Positions 47,696 through 60,100 of a DNA stretch of 64,000 bases are shown in pieces. Under the pieces are notes generated by a model. The model was not told the DNA's origin. It saw nothing but the letters and a program-made list of their open reading frames with translations, and did no database searches. The position numbers and the translations under genes are program-made. The stretch's first letter is position 1, and every line of letters begins with the position of its first letter. Location of the stretch: assembly GCA_040954595.2 (NCBI GenBank), contig CM082579.2, positions 13,268,001 through 13,332,000 of the forward strand, given 5' to 3'. The DNA comes from Balanoglossus misakiensis. Its lineage: Eukaryota; Hemichordata.

Positions 47696-48215
47696 TGGCA
47701 GAGTCAGCCATCTCGTCTCTGGCCTCTGCCGATTGGCAGAGTCGGCCATCTCGTCTCTGGCCTCTGCCGATTGGCGGAGTCGGCCATCTCGTCTCTGGCC
47801 TCTGCCGATTGGCAGAGTCGGCCATCTCGTCTCTGGCCTCTGCCGATTGGCAGAGTCGGCCATCTCGTCTCTGGCCTCTGCCGATTGGCAGAGTCGGCCA
47901 TCTCGTCTCTGGCCTCTGCCGATTGGCAGAGTCGGCCATCTCGTCTCTGGCCTCTGCCGATTGGCAGAGTCGGCCATCTCGTCTCTGGCCTCTGCCGATT
48001 GGCAGAGTCGGCCATCTCGTCTCTGGCCTCTGCCGATTGGCAGAGTCGGCCATCTCGTCTCTGGCCTCTGCCGATTGGCAGAGTCGGCCATCTCGTCTCT
48101 GGCCTCTGCCGATTGGCAGAGTCGGCCATCTCGTCTCTGGCCTCTGCCGATTGGCAGAGTCGGCCATCTCGTCTCTGGCCTCTGCCGATTGGCAGAGTCG
48201 GCCATCTCGTCTCTA
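47696..48215. repeat. Homogenised run of G-type 38-bp units
   Basis: Some thirteen consecutive units, nearly all identical, carry the linked variants CCGATTGG and GTCGGCC. Neighbouring parts alternate A-type and G-type cores. Similar but shorter G-type runs are at about 48,610-48,930, 50,350-50,560, 51,290-51,510, 51,890-52,110, 55,440-55,630, 56,320-56,550 and 59,980-60,120. Confidence 0.85.
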
Positions 48216-50997
48216 GCCTCTGCCAATTGGCAGAGTCAGCCATCTCGTCTCTAGCCTCTGCCAATTGGCAGAGTCAGCCATCTTGTCTCTAGCCTCTGCC
48301 AATTGGCAGAGTCAGCCATCTCAAGTCTGCCAATTGGCAGAGTCAGCTATCTCGTCTCTGGCCTCTGCCGATTGGCAGAGTCAGCCATCTTGTCTCTGGC
48401 CTCTGCCAATTGGCAGAGTCAGCCATCTTGTCTCTAGCCTCTGCCAATTGGCAGAGTCAGCCATCACCATCTTGTCTCTAGCCTCTGCCAATTGGCAGAG
48501 TCAGCCATCTCGTCTCTGGCCTCTGCCAATTGGCAGAGTCAGCCATCTTGTCTCTAGCCTCTGCCAATTGGCAGAGTCAGCCATCTCGTCTCTGGCCTCT
48601 GCTGATTGGCGGAGTCGGCCATCTCGTCTCTGGCCTCTGCCGATTGGCAGAGTCGGCCATCTCGTCTCTAGCCTCTGCCAATTGGCAGAGTCAGCCATCT
48701 CGTCTCTGGCCTCTGCCGATTGGCAGAGTCGGCCATCTCGTCTCTGGCCTCTGCCGATTGGCAGAGTCGGCCATCTCGTCTCTGGCCTCTGCCGATTGGC
48801 AGAGTCGGCCATCTCGTCTCTGGCCTCTGCCGATTGGCAGAGTCGGCCATCTCGTCTCTGGCCTCTGCCGATTGGCAGAGTCGGCCATCTCGTCTCTGGC
48901 CTCTGCCGATTGGCAGAGTTGGCCATCTCGTCTCTAGCCTCTGCCAATTGGCAGAGTCAGCCATCTTGTCTCTAGCCTCTGCCAATTGGCAGAGTCAGCC
49001 ATCTCAAGTCTGCCAATTGGCAGAGTCAGCTATCTCGTCTCTGGCCTCTGCCGATTGGCAGAGTCAGCCATCTTGTCTCTGGCCTCTGCCAATTGGCAGA
49101 GTCAGCCATCTTGTCTCTAGCCTCTGCCAATTGGCAGAGTCAGCCATCACCATCTTGTCTCTAGCCTCTGCCAATTGGCAGAGTCAGCCATCTCGTCTCT
49201 GGCCTCTGCCAATTGGCAGAGTCAGCCATCTTGTCTCTAGCCTCTGCCAATTGGCAGAGTCAGCCATCTCATCTCTGCCAATTGGCAGAGTCAGCCATCT
49301 CATCTCTGCCAATTGGCAGAGTAAGCCATCTCGTCTCTGGCCTCTGCCGATTGGCAGAGTCAGCCATCTTGTCTCTGGCCTCTACCAATTGGCAGAGTCA
49401 GCCATCTTGTCTCTAGCCTCTGCCAATTGGCAGAGTCAGCCATCTTGTCTCTAGCCTCTGCCAATTGGCAGAGTCAGCCATCTCAAGTCTGCCAATTGCC
49501 AGAGTCAGCTATCTCGTCTCTGGCCTCTGCCGATTGGCAGAGTCAGCCATCTCGTCTCTGGTCTCTGCCGATTGGCAGAGTCAGCCATCTCTTCTCTGCC
49601 GATTGGCAGAGTCAGCCATCTTGTCTCTGGCCTCTGCCAATTGGCAGAGTCAGCCATCTCGTCTCTGGCCTCTGCCGATTGGCAGAGTCAGCCATCTCGT
49701 CTCTGGCCTCTGCCGATTGGCAGAGTCAGCCATCTCGTCTTTGGCCTCTGCCGATTGGCAGAGTCAGCCATCTCGTCTCTGGTCTCTGCCGATTGGCAGA
49801 GTCAGGCATCTCGTCTCTGGCCTCTGCCGATTGGCAGAGTCAGCCATCTCGTCTCTGGCCTCTGCCGATTGGCAGAGTCAGCCATCTCGTCTCTGGCCTC
49901 TGCCGATTGGCAGAGTCAGCCATCTCGTCTCTGGCCTCTGCCAATTGGCAGAGTCAGCCATCTTGTCTCTGGCCTCTGCCAATTGGCAGAGTCAGCCATC
50001 TCATCTCTGCCAATTGGCAGAGTCAGCCATCTCGTCTCTGGCCCCTGCCAATTGGCAGAGTCAGCCATCGCCATCTTGTCTCTAGCCTCTGCCAATTGGC
50101 AGAGTCAGCCATCTTGTCTCTGGCCTCTGCCAATTGGCAGAGTCAGCCATCGCCATCTTGTCTCTAGCCTCTGCCAATTGGCAGAGTCAGCCATCTTGTC
50201 TCTGGCCTCTACCAATTGGCAGAGTCAGCCATCTTGTCTCTAGCCTCTGCCAATTGGCAGAGTCAGCCATCTTGTCTCTAGCCTCTGCCGATTGGCAGAG
50301 TCAGCCATCTCGTCTCTGGCCTCTGCCGATTGGCAGAGTCAGCCATCTCGTCTCTGGCCTCTGCCGATTGGCAGAGTCGGCCATCTCGTCTCTGGCCTCT
50401 GCCGATTGGCAGAGTCGGCCATCTCGTCTCTGGCCTCTGCCGATTGGCAGAGTCGGCCATCTCGTCTCTGGCCTCTGCCGATTGGCAGAGTCGGCCATCT
50501 CGTCTCTGGCCTCTGCCGATTGGCAGAGTCGGCCATCTCGTCTCTGGCCTCTGCCGATTGGCAGAGTCAGCCATCTCGTCTCTGGCCTCTGCCGATAGGC
50601 AGAGTCAGCCATCTCGTCTCTGGCCTCTGCCAATTGGCAGAGTCAGCCATCTCGTCTCTGGCCTCTGCCAATTGGCAGAGTCAGCCATCTCGTCTCTGGC
50701 CTCTGCCAATTGGCAGAGTCAGCCATCTCGTCTCTGGCCTCTGCCAATTGGCAGAGTCAGCCATCTCGTCTCTGGCCTCTGCCAATTGGCAGAGTCAGCC
50801 ATCTCGTCTCTGGCCTCTGCCAATTGGCAGAGTCAGCCATCTTGTCTCTAGCCTCTGCCAATTGGCAGAGTCAGCCATCTCATCTCTGCCAATTGGCAGA
50901 GTCAGCCATCTTGTCTCTGGCCTCTGCCAATTGGCAGAGTCAGCCATCTTGTCTCTAGCCTCTGCCAATTGGCAGAGTCAGCCATCTTGTCTCTAGC

Positions 50998-52199
50998 CTC
51001 TGCCAATTGGCAGAGTCAGCCATCTCATCTCTGCCAATTGGCAGAGTCAGCCATCTCGTCTCTGGCCTCTGCCGATTGGCAGAGTCAGCCATCTCGTCTC
51101 TGGCCTTTGCCAATTGGCAGAGTCAGCCATCTCGTCTCTGGCCTCTGCTGATTGGCGGAGTCAGCCATCTCGTCTCTGGCCTCTGCTGATTGGCGGAGTC
51201 AGCCATCTTGTCTCTGGCCTCTGCCAATTGGCAGAGTCGGCCATCTCGTCTCTGGCCTCTGCCTATTGGCAGAGTCGGCCATCTCGTCTCTGGCCTCTGC
51301 CGATTGGCAGAGTCGGCCATCTCGTCTCTGGCCTCTGCCGATTGGCAGAGTCGGCCATCTCGTCTCTGGCCTCTGCCGATTGGCAGAGTCGGCTATCTCG
51401 TCTCTGGCCTCTGCCCATTGGCAGAGTCGGCCATCTCGTCTCTGGCCTCTGCCGATTGGCAGAGTCGGCCATCTCGTCTCTGGCCTCTGCCGATTGGCAG
51501 AGTCGGCCATCTCGTCTCTAGCCTCTGCCAATTGGCAGAGTCAGCCATCTCGTCTCTAGCCTCTGCCAATTGGCAGAGTCAGCCATCTCGTCTCTAGCCT
51601 CTGCCAATTGGCAGAGTCAGCCATCTCATCTCTGCCAATTGGCAGAGTCAGCCATCTCGTCTCTGGCCTCTGCCGATTGGCAGAGTCAGCCATCTCGTCT
51701 CTGGCCTTTGCCAATTGGCAGAGTCAGCCATCTCGTCTCTGGCCTCTGCTGATTGGCGGAGTCAGCCATCTCGTCTCTGGCCTCTGCTGATTGGCGGAGT
51801 CAGCCATCTTGTCTCTGGCCTCTGCCAATTGGCAGAGTCGGCCATCTCGTCTCTGGCCTCTGCCTATTGGCAGAGTCGGCCATCTCGTCTCTGGCCTCTG
51901 CCGATTGGCAGAGTCGGCCATCTCGTCTCTGGCCTCTGCCGATTGGCAGAGTCGGCCATCTCGTCTCTGGCCTCTGCCGATTGGCAGAGTCGGCTATCTC
52001 GTCTCTGGCCTCTGCCCATTGGCAGAGTCGGCCATCCCGTCTCTGGCCTCTGCCGATTGGCAGAGTCGGCCATCTCGTCTCTGGCCTCTGCCGATTGGCA
52101 GAGTCGGCCATCTCGTCTCTAGCCTCTGCCAATTGGCAGAGTCAGCCATCTCGTCTCTAGCCTCTGCCAATTGGCAGAGTCAGCCATCTCGTCTCTAGC
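50998..52199. repeat. 601-bp tandem duplication inside the 38-bp array
   Basis: 50,998-51,598 and 51,599-52,199 match almost base for base, including the rare units CTGATTGGCGG (twice), CCTATTGG and CCCATTGG. 601 equals 15 x 38 + 31. One visible difference is CATCCCGTC at about 52,034 against CATCTCGTC. Confidence 0.85.
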
Positions 52200-52542
52200 C
52201 TCTGCCAATTGGCAGAGTCAGCCATCTCAAGTCTGCCAATTGCCAGAGTCAGCTATCTCGTCTCTGGCCTCTGCCGATTGGCAGAGTCAGCCATCTTGTC
52301 TCTGGCCTCTGCCAATTGGCAGAGTCAGCCATCTTGTCTCTAGCCTCTGCCAATTGGCAGAGTCAGCCATCACCATCTTGTCTCTAGCCTCTGCCAATTG
52401 GCAGAGTCAGCCATCTCATCTCTGCCAATTGGCAGAGTAAGCCATCTCGTCTCTGGCCTCTGCCGATTGGCAGAGTCAGCCATCTTGTCTCTGGCCTCTA
52501 CCAATTGGCAGAGTCAGCCATCTTGTCTCTAGCCTCTGCCAA

Positions 52543-54116
52543 TTGGCAGAGTCAGCCATCTTGTCTCTAGCCTCTGCCAATTGGCAGAGTCAGCCATCTC
52601 ATCTCTGCCGATTGGCAGAGTCAGCCATCTTGTCTCTGGCCTCTGCCAATTGGCAGAGTCAGCTATCTCGTCTCTGGCCTCTGCCGATTGGCAGAGTCAG
52701 CCATCTCGTCTCTGGCCTCTGCCGATTGGCAGAGTCAGCCATCTCGTCTCTGGCCTCTGCCGATTGGCAGAGTCAGCCATCTTGTCTCTGGCCTCTACCA
52801 ATTGGCAGAGTCAGCCATCTTGTCTCTAGCCTCTGCCAATTGGCAGAGTCAGCCATCTTGTCTCTAGCCTCTGCCAATTGGCAGAGTCAGCCATCTCATC
52901 TCTGCCGATTGGCAGAGTCAGCCATCTCATCTCTGCCAATTGGCAGAGTCAGCCATCTCGTCTCTGGCCTCTGCCGATTGGCAGAGTCAGCCATCTTGTC
53001 TCTGGCCTCTACCAATTGGCAGAGTCAGCCATCTTGTCTCTAGCCTCTGCCAATTGGCAGAGTCAGCCATCTTGTCTCTAGCCTCTGCCAATTGGCAGAG
53101 TCAGCCATCTCTTCTCTGCCGATTGGCAGAGTCAGCCATCTTGTCTCTGGCCTCTGCCGATTGGCAGAGTCAGCCATCTCGTCTCTGGCCTCTGCCGATT
53201 GGCAGAGTCAGCCATCTCGTCTCTGGCCTCTGCCGATTGGCAGAGTCAGCCATCTCGTCTCTGGCCTCTGCCAATTGCCAGAGTCAGCTATCTCGTCTCT
53301 GGCCTCTGCCGATTGGCAGAGTCAGCCATCTTGTCTCTGGCCTCTGCCAATTGGCAGAGTCAGCCATCTTGTCTCTAGCCTCTGCCAATTGGCAGAGTCA
53401 GCCATCACCATCTTGTCTCTAGCCTCTGCCAATTGGCAGAGTCAGCCATCTCATCTCTGCCAATTGGCAGAGTAAGCCATCTCGTCTCTGGCCTCTGCCG
53501 ATTGGCAGAGTCAGCCATCTTGTCTCTGGCCTCTACCAATTGGCAGAGTCAGCCATCTTGTCTCTAGCCTCTGCCAATTGGCAGAGTCAGCCATCTTGTC
53601 TCTAGCCTCTGCCAATTGGCAGAGTCAGCCATCTCATCTCTGCCGATTGGCAGAGTCAGCCATCTTGTCTCTGGCCTCTGCCAATTGGCAGAGTCAGCCA
53701 TCTCGTCTCTGGCCTCTGCCGATTGGCAGAGTCAGCCATCTCGTCTCTGGCCTCTGCCGATTGGCAGAGTCAGCCATCTCGTCTCTGGCCTCTGCCGATT
53801 GGCAGAGTCAGCCATCTTGTCTCTGGCCTCTACCAATTGGCAGAGTCAGCCATCTTGTCTCTAGCCTCTGCCAATTGGCAGAGTCAGCCATCTTGTCTCT
53901 AGCCTCTGCCAATTGGCAGAGTCAGCCATCTCATCTCTGCCGATTGGCAGAGTCAGCCATCTCATCTCTGCCAATTGGCAGAGTCAGCCATCTCGTCTCT
54001 GGCCTCTGCCGATTGGCAGAGTCAGCCATCTTGTCTCTGGCCTCTACCAATTGGCAGAGTCAGCCATCTTGTCTCTAGCCTCTGCCAATTGGCAGAGTCA
54101 GCCATCTTGTCTCTAG
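52543..54116. repeat. 1,035-bp tandem duplication inside the 38-bp array
   Basis: The order of variants from 52,543 recurs from 53,578, an offset of 1,035 bp, through about 54,116. The length fits 22 units of 38 bp, five of 31 bp and one of 44 bp. Marker features include TCTACCAATTGG units and the run of 31-bp units near 52,900 and 53,930. Confidence 0.8.
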
Positions 54117-57100
54117 CCTCTGCCAATTGGCAGAGTCAGCCATCTCTTCTCTGCCGATTGGCAGAGTCAGCCATCTTGTCTCTGGCCTCTGCCGATTGGC
54201 AGAGTCAGCCATCTCGTCTCTGGCCTCTGCCGATTGGCAGAGTCAGCCATCTCGTCTCTGGCCTCTGCCGATTGGCAGAGTCAGCCATCTCGTCTCTGGT
54301 CTCTGCCGATTGGCAGAGTCAGCCATCTCGTCTCTGGCCTCTGCCGATTGGCAGAGTCAGCCATCTCGTCTCTGGCCTCTGCCGATTGGCAGAGTCAGCC
54401 ATCTCGTCTCTGGCCTCTGCCGATTGGCAGAGTCAGCCATCTTGTCTCTGGCCTCTGCCAATTGGCAGAGTCAGCCATCTTGTCTCTGGCCTCTGCCAAT
54501 TGGCAGAGTCAGCCATCTCATCTCTGCCAATTGGCAGAGTCAGCCATCTCGTCTCTGGCCCCTGCCAATTGGCAGAGTCAGCCATCGCCATCTTGTCTCT
54601 AGCCTCTGCCAATTGGCAGAGTCAGCCATCTTGTCTCTGGCCTCTGCCAATTGGCAGAGTCAGCCATCGCCATCTTGTCTCTAGCCTCTGCCAATTGGCA
54701 GAGTCAGCCATCTTGTCTCTGGCCTCTGCCAATTGGCAGAGTCAGCCATCTTGTCTCTGGCCTCTGCCAATTGGCAGAGTCAGCCATCTTGTCTCTAGCC
54801 TCTGCCAATTGGCAGAGTCAGCCATCTCATCTCTGCCGATTGGCAGAGTCAGCCATCTTGTCTCTGGCCTCTGCCAATTGGCAGAGTCAGCCATCTTGTC
54901 TCTAGCCTCTGCCAATTGGCAGAGTCAGCCATCTCGTCTCTGGCCTCTGCCGATTGGCAGAGTCAGCCATCTCGTCTCTGGCCTCTGCCGATTGGCAGAG
55001 TCAGCCATCTTGTCTCTGGCCTCTGCCAATTGGCAGAGTCAGCCATCTTGTCTCTGGCCTCTGCCAATTGGCAGAGTCAGCCATCTCATCTCTGCCAATT
55101 GGCAGAGTCAGCCATCTCGTCTCTGGCCCCTGCCAATTGGCAGAGTCAGCCATCGCCATCTTGTCTCTAGCCTCTGCCAATTGGCAGAGTCAGCCATCTT
55201 GTCTCTAGCCTCTGCCAATTGGCAGAGTCAGCCATCTTGTCTCTGGCCTCTGCCGATTGGCAGAGTCAGCCATCTCGTCTCTGGCCTCTGCCGATTGGCA
55301 GAGTCAGCCATCTCGTCTCTGGCCTCTGCCGATTGGCAGAGTCAGCCATCTCGTCTCTGGCCTCTGCCGATTGGCAGAGTCAGCCATCTCGTCTCAGGCC
55401 TCTGCCGATTGGCAGAGTCAGCCATCTCGTCTCAGGCCTCTGCCGATTGGCAGAGTCGGCCATCTCGTCTCTGGCCTCTGCCGATTGGCAGAGTCGGCCA
55501 TCTCGTCTCTGGCCTCTGCCGATTGGCAGAGTCGGCCATCTCGTCTCTGGCCTCTGCCGATTGGCAGAGTCGGCCATCTCGTCTCTGGCCTCTGCCGATT
55601 GGCAGAGTCGGCCATCTCGTCTCTGGCCTCTGCCGATTGGCAGAGTCAGCCATCTCGTCTCTGGCCTCTGCCGATAGGCAGAGTCAGCCATCTCGTCTCT
55701 GGCCTCTGCCAATTGGCAGAGTCAGCCATCTCGTCTCTGGCCTCTGCCAATTGGCAGAGTCAGCCATCTCGTCTCTGGCCTCTGCCAATTGGCAGAGTCA
55801 GCCATCTCGTCTCTGGCCTCTGCCAATTGGCAGAGTCAGCCATCTCGTCTCTGGCCTCTGCCAATTGGCAGAGTCAGCCATCTTGTCTCTAGCCTCTGCC
55901 AATTGGCAGAGTCAGCCATCTCATCTCTGCCAATTGGCAGAGTCAGCCATCTCGTCTCTGGCCTCTGCCGATTGGTAGAGTCAGCCATCTTGTCTCTGGC
56001 CTCTGCCAATTGGCAGAGTCAGCCATCTTGTCTCTAGCCTCTGCCAATTGGCAGAGTCAGCCATCTTGTCTCTAGCCTCTGCCAATTGGCAGAGTCAGCC
56101 ATCTCATCTCTGCCAATTGGCAGAGTCAGCCATCTCGTCTCTGGCCTCTGCCGATTGGCAGAGTCAGCCATCTCGTCTCTGGCCTTTGCCAATTGGCAGA
56201 GTCAGCCATCTCATCTCTGGCCTCTGCTGATTGGCGGAGTCAGCCATCTCATCTCTGGCCTCTGCTGATTGGCGGAGTCGGCCATCTTGTCTCTGGCCTC
56301 TGCCAATTGGCAGAGTCGGCCATCTCGTCTCTGGCCTCTGCCGATTGGCAGAGTCGGCCATCTCGTCTCTGGCCTCTGCCGATTGGCAGAGTCGGCCATC
56401 TCGTCTCTGGCCTCTGCCGATTGGCAGAGTCGGCTATCTCGTCTCTGGCCTCTGCCCATTGGCAGAGTCGGCCATCTCGTCTCTGGCCTCTGCCGATTGG
56501 CAGAGTCGGCCATCTCGTCTCTGGCCTCTGCCGATTGGCAGAGTCGGCCATCTCGTCTCTAGCCTCTGCCAATTGGCAGAGTCAGCCATCTCGTCTCTAG
56601 CCTCTGCCAATTGGCAGAGTCAGCCATCTCGTCTCTAGCCTCTGCCAATTGGCAGAGTCAGCCATCTCAAGTCTGCCAATTGCCAGAGTCAGCTATCTCG
56701 TCTCTGGCCTCTGCCGATTGGCAGAGTCAGCCATCTTGTCTCTGGCCTCTGCCAATTGGCAGAGTCAGCCATCTTGTCTCTAGCCTCTGCCAATTGGCAG
56801 AGTCAGCCATCACCATCTTGTCTCTAGCCTCTGCCAATTGGCAGAGTCAGCCATCTCATCTCTGCCAATTGGCAGAGTAAGCCATCTCGTCTCTGGCCTC
56901 TGCCGATTGGCAGAGTCAGCCATCTTGTCTCTGGCCTCTACCAATTGGCAGAGTCAGCCATCTTGTCTCTAGCCTCTGCCAATTGGCAGAGTCAGCCATC
57001 TTGTCTCTAGCCTCTGCCAATTGGCAGAGTCAGCCATCTCATCTCTGCCGATTGGCAGAGTCAGCCATCTTGTCTCTGGCCTCTGCCAATTGGCAGAGTC

Positions 57101-60100
57101 AGCCATCTCGTCTCTGGCCTCTGCCGATTGGCAGAGTCAGCCATCTCGTCTCTGGCCTCTGCCGATTGGCAGAGTCAGCCATCTCGTCTCTGGCCTCTGC
57201 CAATTGGCAGAGTCAGCCATCTTGTCTCTAGCCTCTGCCAATTGGCAGAGTCAGCCATCTCATCTCTGCCAATTGGCAGAGTCAGCCATCTCGTCTCTGG
57301 CCTCTGCCGATTGGCAGAGTCAGCCATCTTGTCTCTGGCCTCTGCCAATTGGCAGAGTCAGCCATCTTGTCTCTAGCCTCTGCCAATTGGCAGAGTCAGC
57401 CATCTTGTCTCTGGCCTCTGCCGATTGGCAGAGTCAGCCATCTCGTCTCTGGCCTCTGCCGATTGGCAGAGTCAGCCATCTCGTCTCTGGCCTCTGCCAA
57501 TTGGCAGAGTCAGCCATCTTGTCTCTAGCCTCTGCCAATTGGCAGAGTCAGCCATCTTGTCTCTGGCCTCTGCCAATTGGCAGAGTCAGCCATCTTGTCT
57601 CTGGCCTCTGCCAATTGGCAGAGTCAGCCATCTTGTCTCTAGCCTCTGCCAATTGGCAGAGTCAGCCATCTTGTCTCTGGCCTCTGCCAATTGGCAGAGT
57701 CAGCCATCTTGTCTCTGGCCTCTGCCAATTGGCAGAGTCAGCCATCTTGTCTCTAGCCTCTGCCAATTGGCAGAGTCAGCCATCTCATCTCTGCCAATTG
57801 GCAGAGTCAGCCATCTCGTCTCTGGCCTCTGCCAATTGGCAGAGTCAGCCATCTCGTCTCTGGCCTCTGCCGATTGGCAGAGCCGGCCATCTCGTCTCTG
57901 GCCTCTGCCGATTGGCAGAGTCGGCCATCTCGTCTCTGGCCTCTGCCGATTGGCAGAGTCGGCCATCTCGTCTCTGGCCTCTGCCGATTGGCAGAGTCAG
58001 CCATCTCGTCTCTGGCCTCTGCCGATTGGCAGAGTCAGCCATCTCGTCTCTGGCCTCTGCCAATTGGCAGAGTCAGCCATCTTGTCTCTAGCCTCTGCCA
58101 ATTGGCAGAGTCAGCCATCTCATCTCTGCCAATTGGCAGAGTCAGCCATCTCGTCTCTGGCCTCTGCCGATTGGCAGAGTCAGCCATCTTGTCTCTGGCC
58201 TCTGCCAATTGGCAGAGTCAGCCATCTTGTCTCTAGCCTCTGCCAATTGGCAGAGTCAGCCATCTTGTCTCTGGCCTCTGCCAATTGGCAGAGTCAGCCA
58301 TCTTGTCTCTGGCCTCTGCCAATTGGCAGAGTCAGCCATCTTGTCTCTAGCCTCTGCCAATTGGCAGAGTCAGCCATCTCATCTCTGCCGATTGGCAGAG
58401 TCAGCCATCTTGTCTCTGGCCTCTGCCAATTGGCAGAGTCAGCCATCTTGTCTCTAGCCTCTGCCAATTGGCAGAGTCAGCCATCTTGTCTCTGGCCTCT
58501 GCCAATTGGCAGAGTCAGCCATCTTGTCTCTGGCCTCTGCCAATTGGCAGAGTCAGCCATCTTGTCTCTAGCCTCTGCCAATTGGCAGAGTCAGCCATCT
58601 CATCTCTGCCAATTGGCAGAGTCAGCCATCTCGTCTCTGGCCCCTGCCAATTGGCAGAGTTAGCCATCGCCATCTTGTCTCTAGCCTCTGCCAATTGGCA
58701 GAGTCAGCCATCTCGTCTCTGGCCTCTGCCGATTGGCAGAGTAGCCATCTTGTCTCTAGCCTCTGCCAATTGGCAGAGTCAGCCATCTTGTCTCTAGCCT
58801 CTGCCAATTGGCAGAGTCAGCCATCTTGTCTCTGGCCTCTACCAATTGGCAGAGTCAGCCATCTTGTCTCTGGCCTCTGCCAATTGGCAGAGTCAGCCAT
58901 CTCATCTCTGCCAATTGGCAGAGTCAGCCATCTCGTCTCTGGCCTCTGCCGATTGGCAGAGTCAGCCATCTTGTCTCTGGCCTCTGCCAATTGGCAGAGT
59001 CAGCCATCTTGTCTCTAGCCTCTGCCAATTGGCAGAGTCAGCCATCTTGTCTCTAGCCTCTGCCAATTGGCAGAGTCAGCCATCTCATCTCTGCCAATTG
59101 GCAGAGTCAGCCATCTCGTCTCTGGCCTCTGCCGATTGGCAGAGTCAGCCATCTCGTCTCTGGCCCCTGCCAATTGGCAGAGTTAGCCATCGCCATCTTG
59201 TCACTAGCCTCTGCCAATTGGCAGAGTCAGCCATCTCGTCTCTGGCCTCTGCCGATTGGCAGAGTCAGCCATCTTGTCTCTGGCCTCTGCCAATTGGCAG
59301 AGTCAGCCATCTTGTCTCTAGCCTCTGCCAATTGGCAGAGTCAGCCATCTTGTCTCTGGCCTCTGCCAATTGGCAGAGTCAGCCATCTTGTCTCTGGCCT
59401 CTGCCAATTGGCAGAGTCAGCCATCTTGTCTCTAGCCTCTGCCAATTGGCAGAGTCAGCCATCTCATCTCTGCCAATTGGCAGAGTCAGCCATCTCGTCT
59501 CTGGCCCCTGCCAATTGGCAGAGTTAGCCATCGCCATCTTGTCTCTAGCCTCTGCCAATTGGCAGAGTCAGCCATCTCGTCTCTGGCCCCTGCCAATTGG
59601 CAGAGTTAGCCATCGCCATCTTGTCTCTAGCCTCTGCCAATTGGCAGAGTCAGCCATCTCGTCTCTGGCCTCTGCCGATTGGCAGAGTAGCCATCTTGTC
59701 TCTAGCCTCTGCCAATTGGCAGAGTCAGCCATCTCGTCTCTGGCCCCTGCCAATTGGCAGAGTTAGCCATCGCCATCTTGTCTCTAGCCTCTGCCAATTG
59801 GCAGAGTCAGCCATCTCGTCTCTGGCCTCTGCCGATTGGCAGAGTCGGCCATCTCGTCTCTGGCCTCTGCCAATTGGCAGAGTCCGCCATCTCGTCTCTG
59901 GCCTCTGCCGATTGGCAGAGCCGGCCATCTCGTCTCTGGCCTCTGCCAATTGGCAGAGTCCGCCATCTCGTCTCTGGCCTCTGCCGATTGGCAGAGTCGG
60001 CCATCTCGTCTCTGGCCTCTGCCGATTGGCAGAGTCGGCCATCTCGTCTCTGGCCTCTGCCGATTGGCAGAGTCGGCCATCTCGTCTCTGGCCTCAGCCG

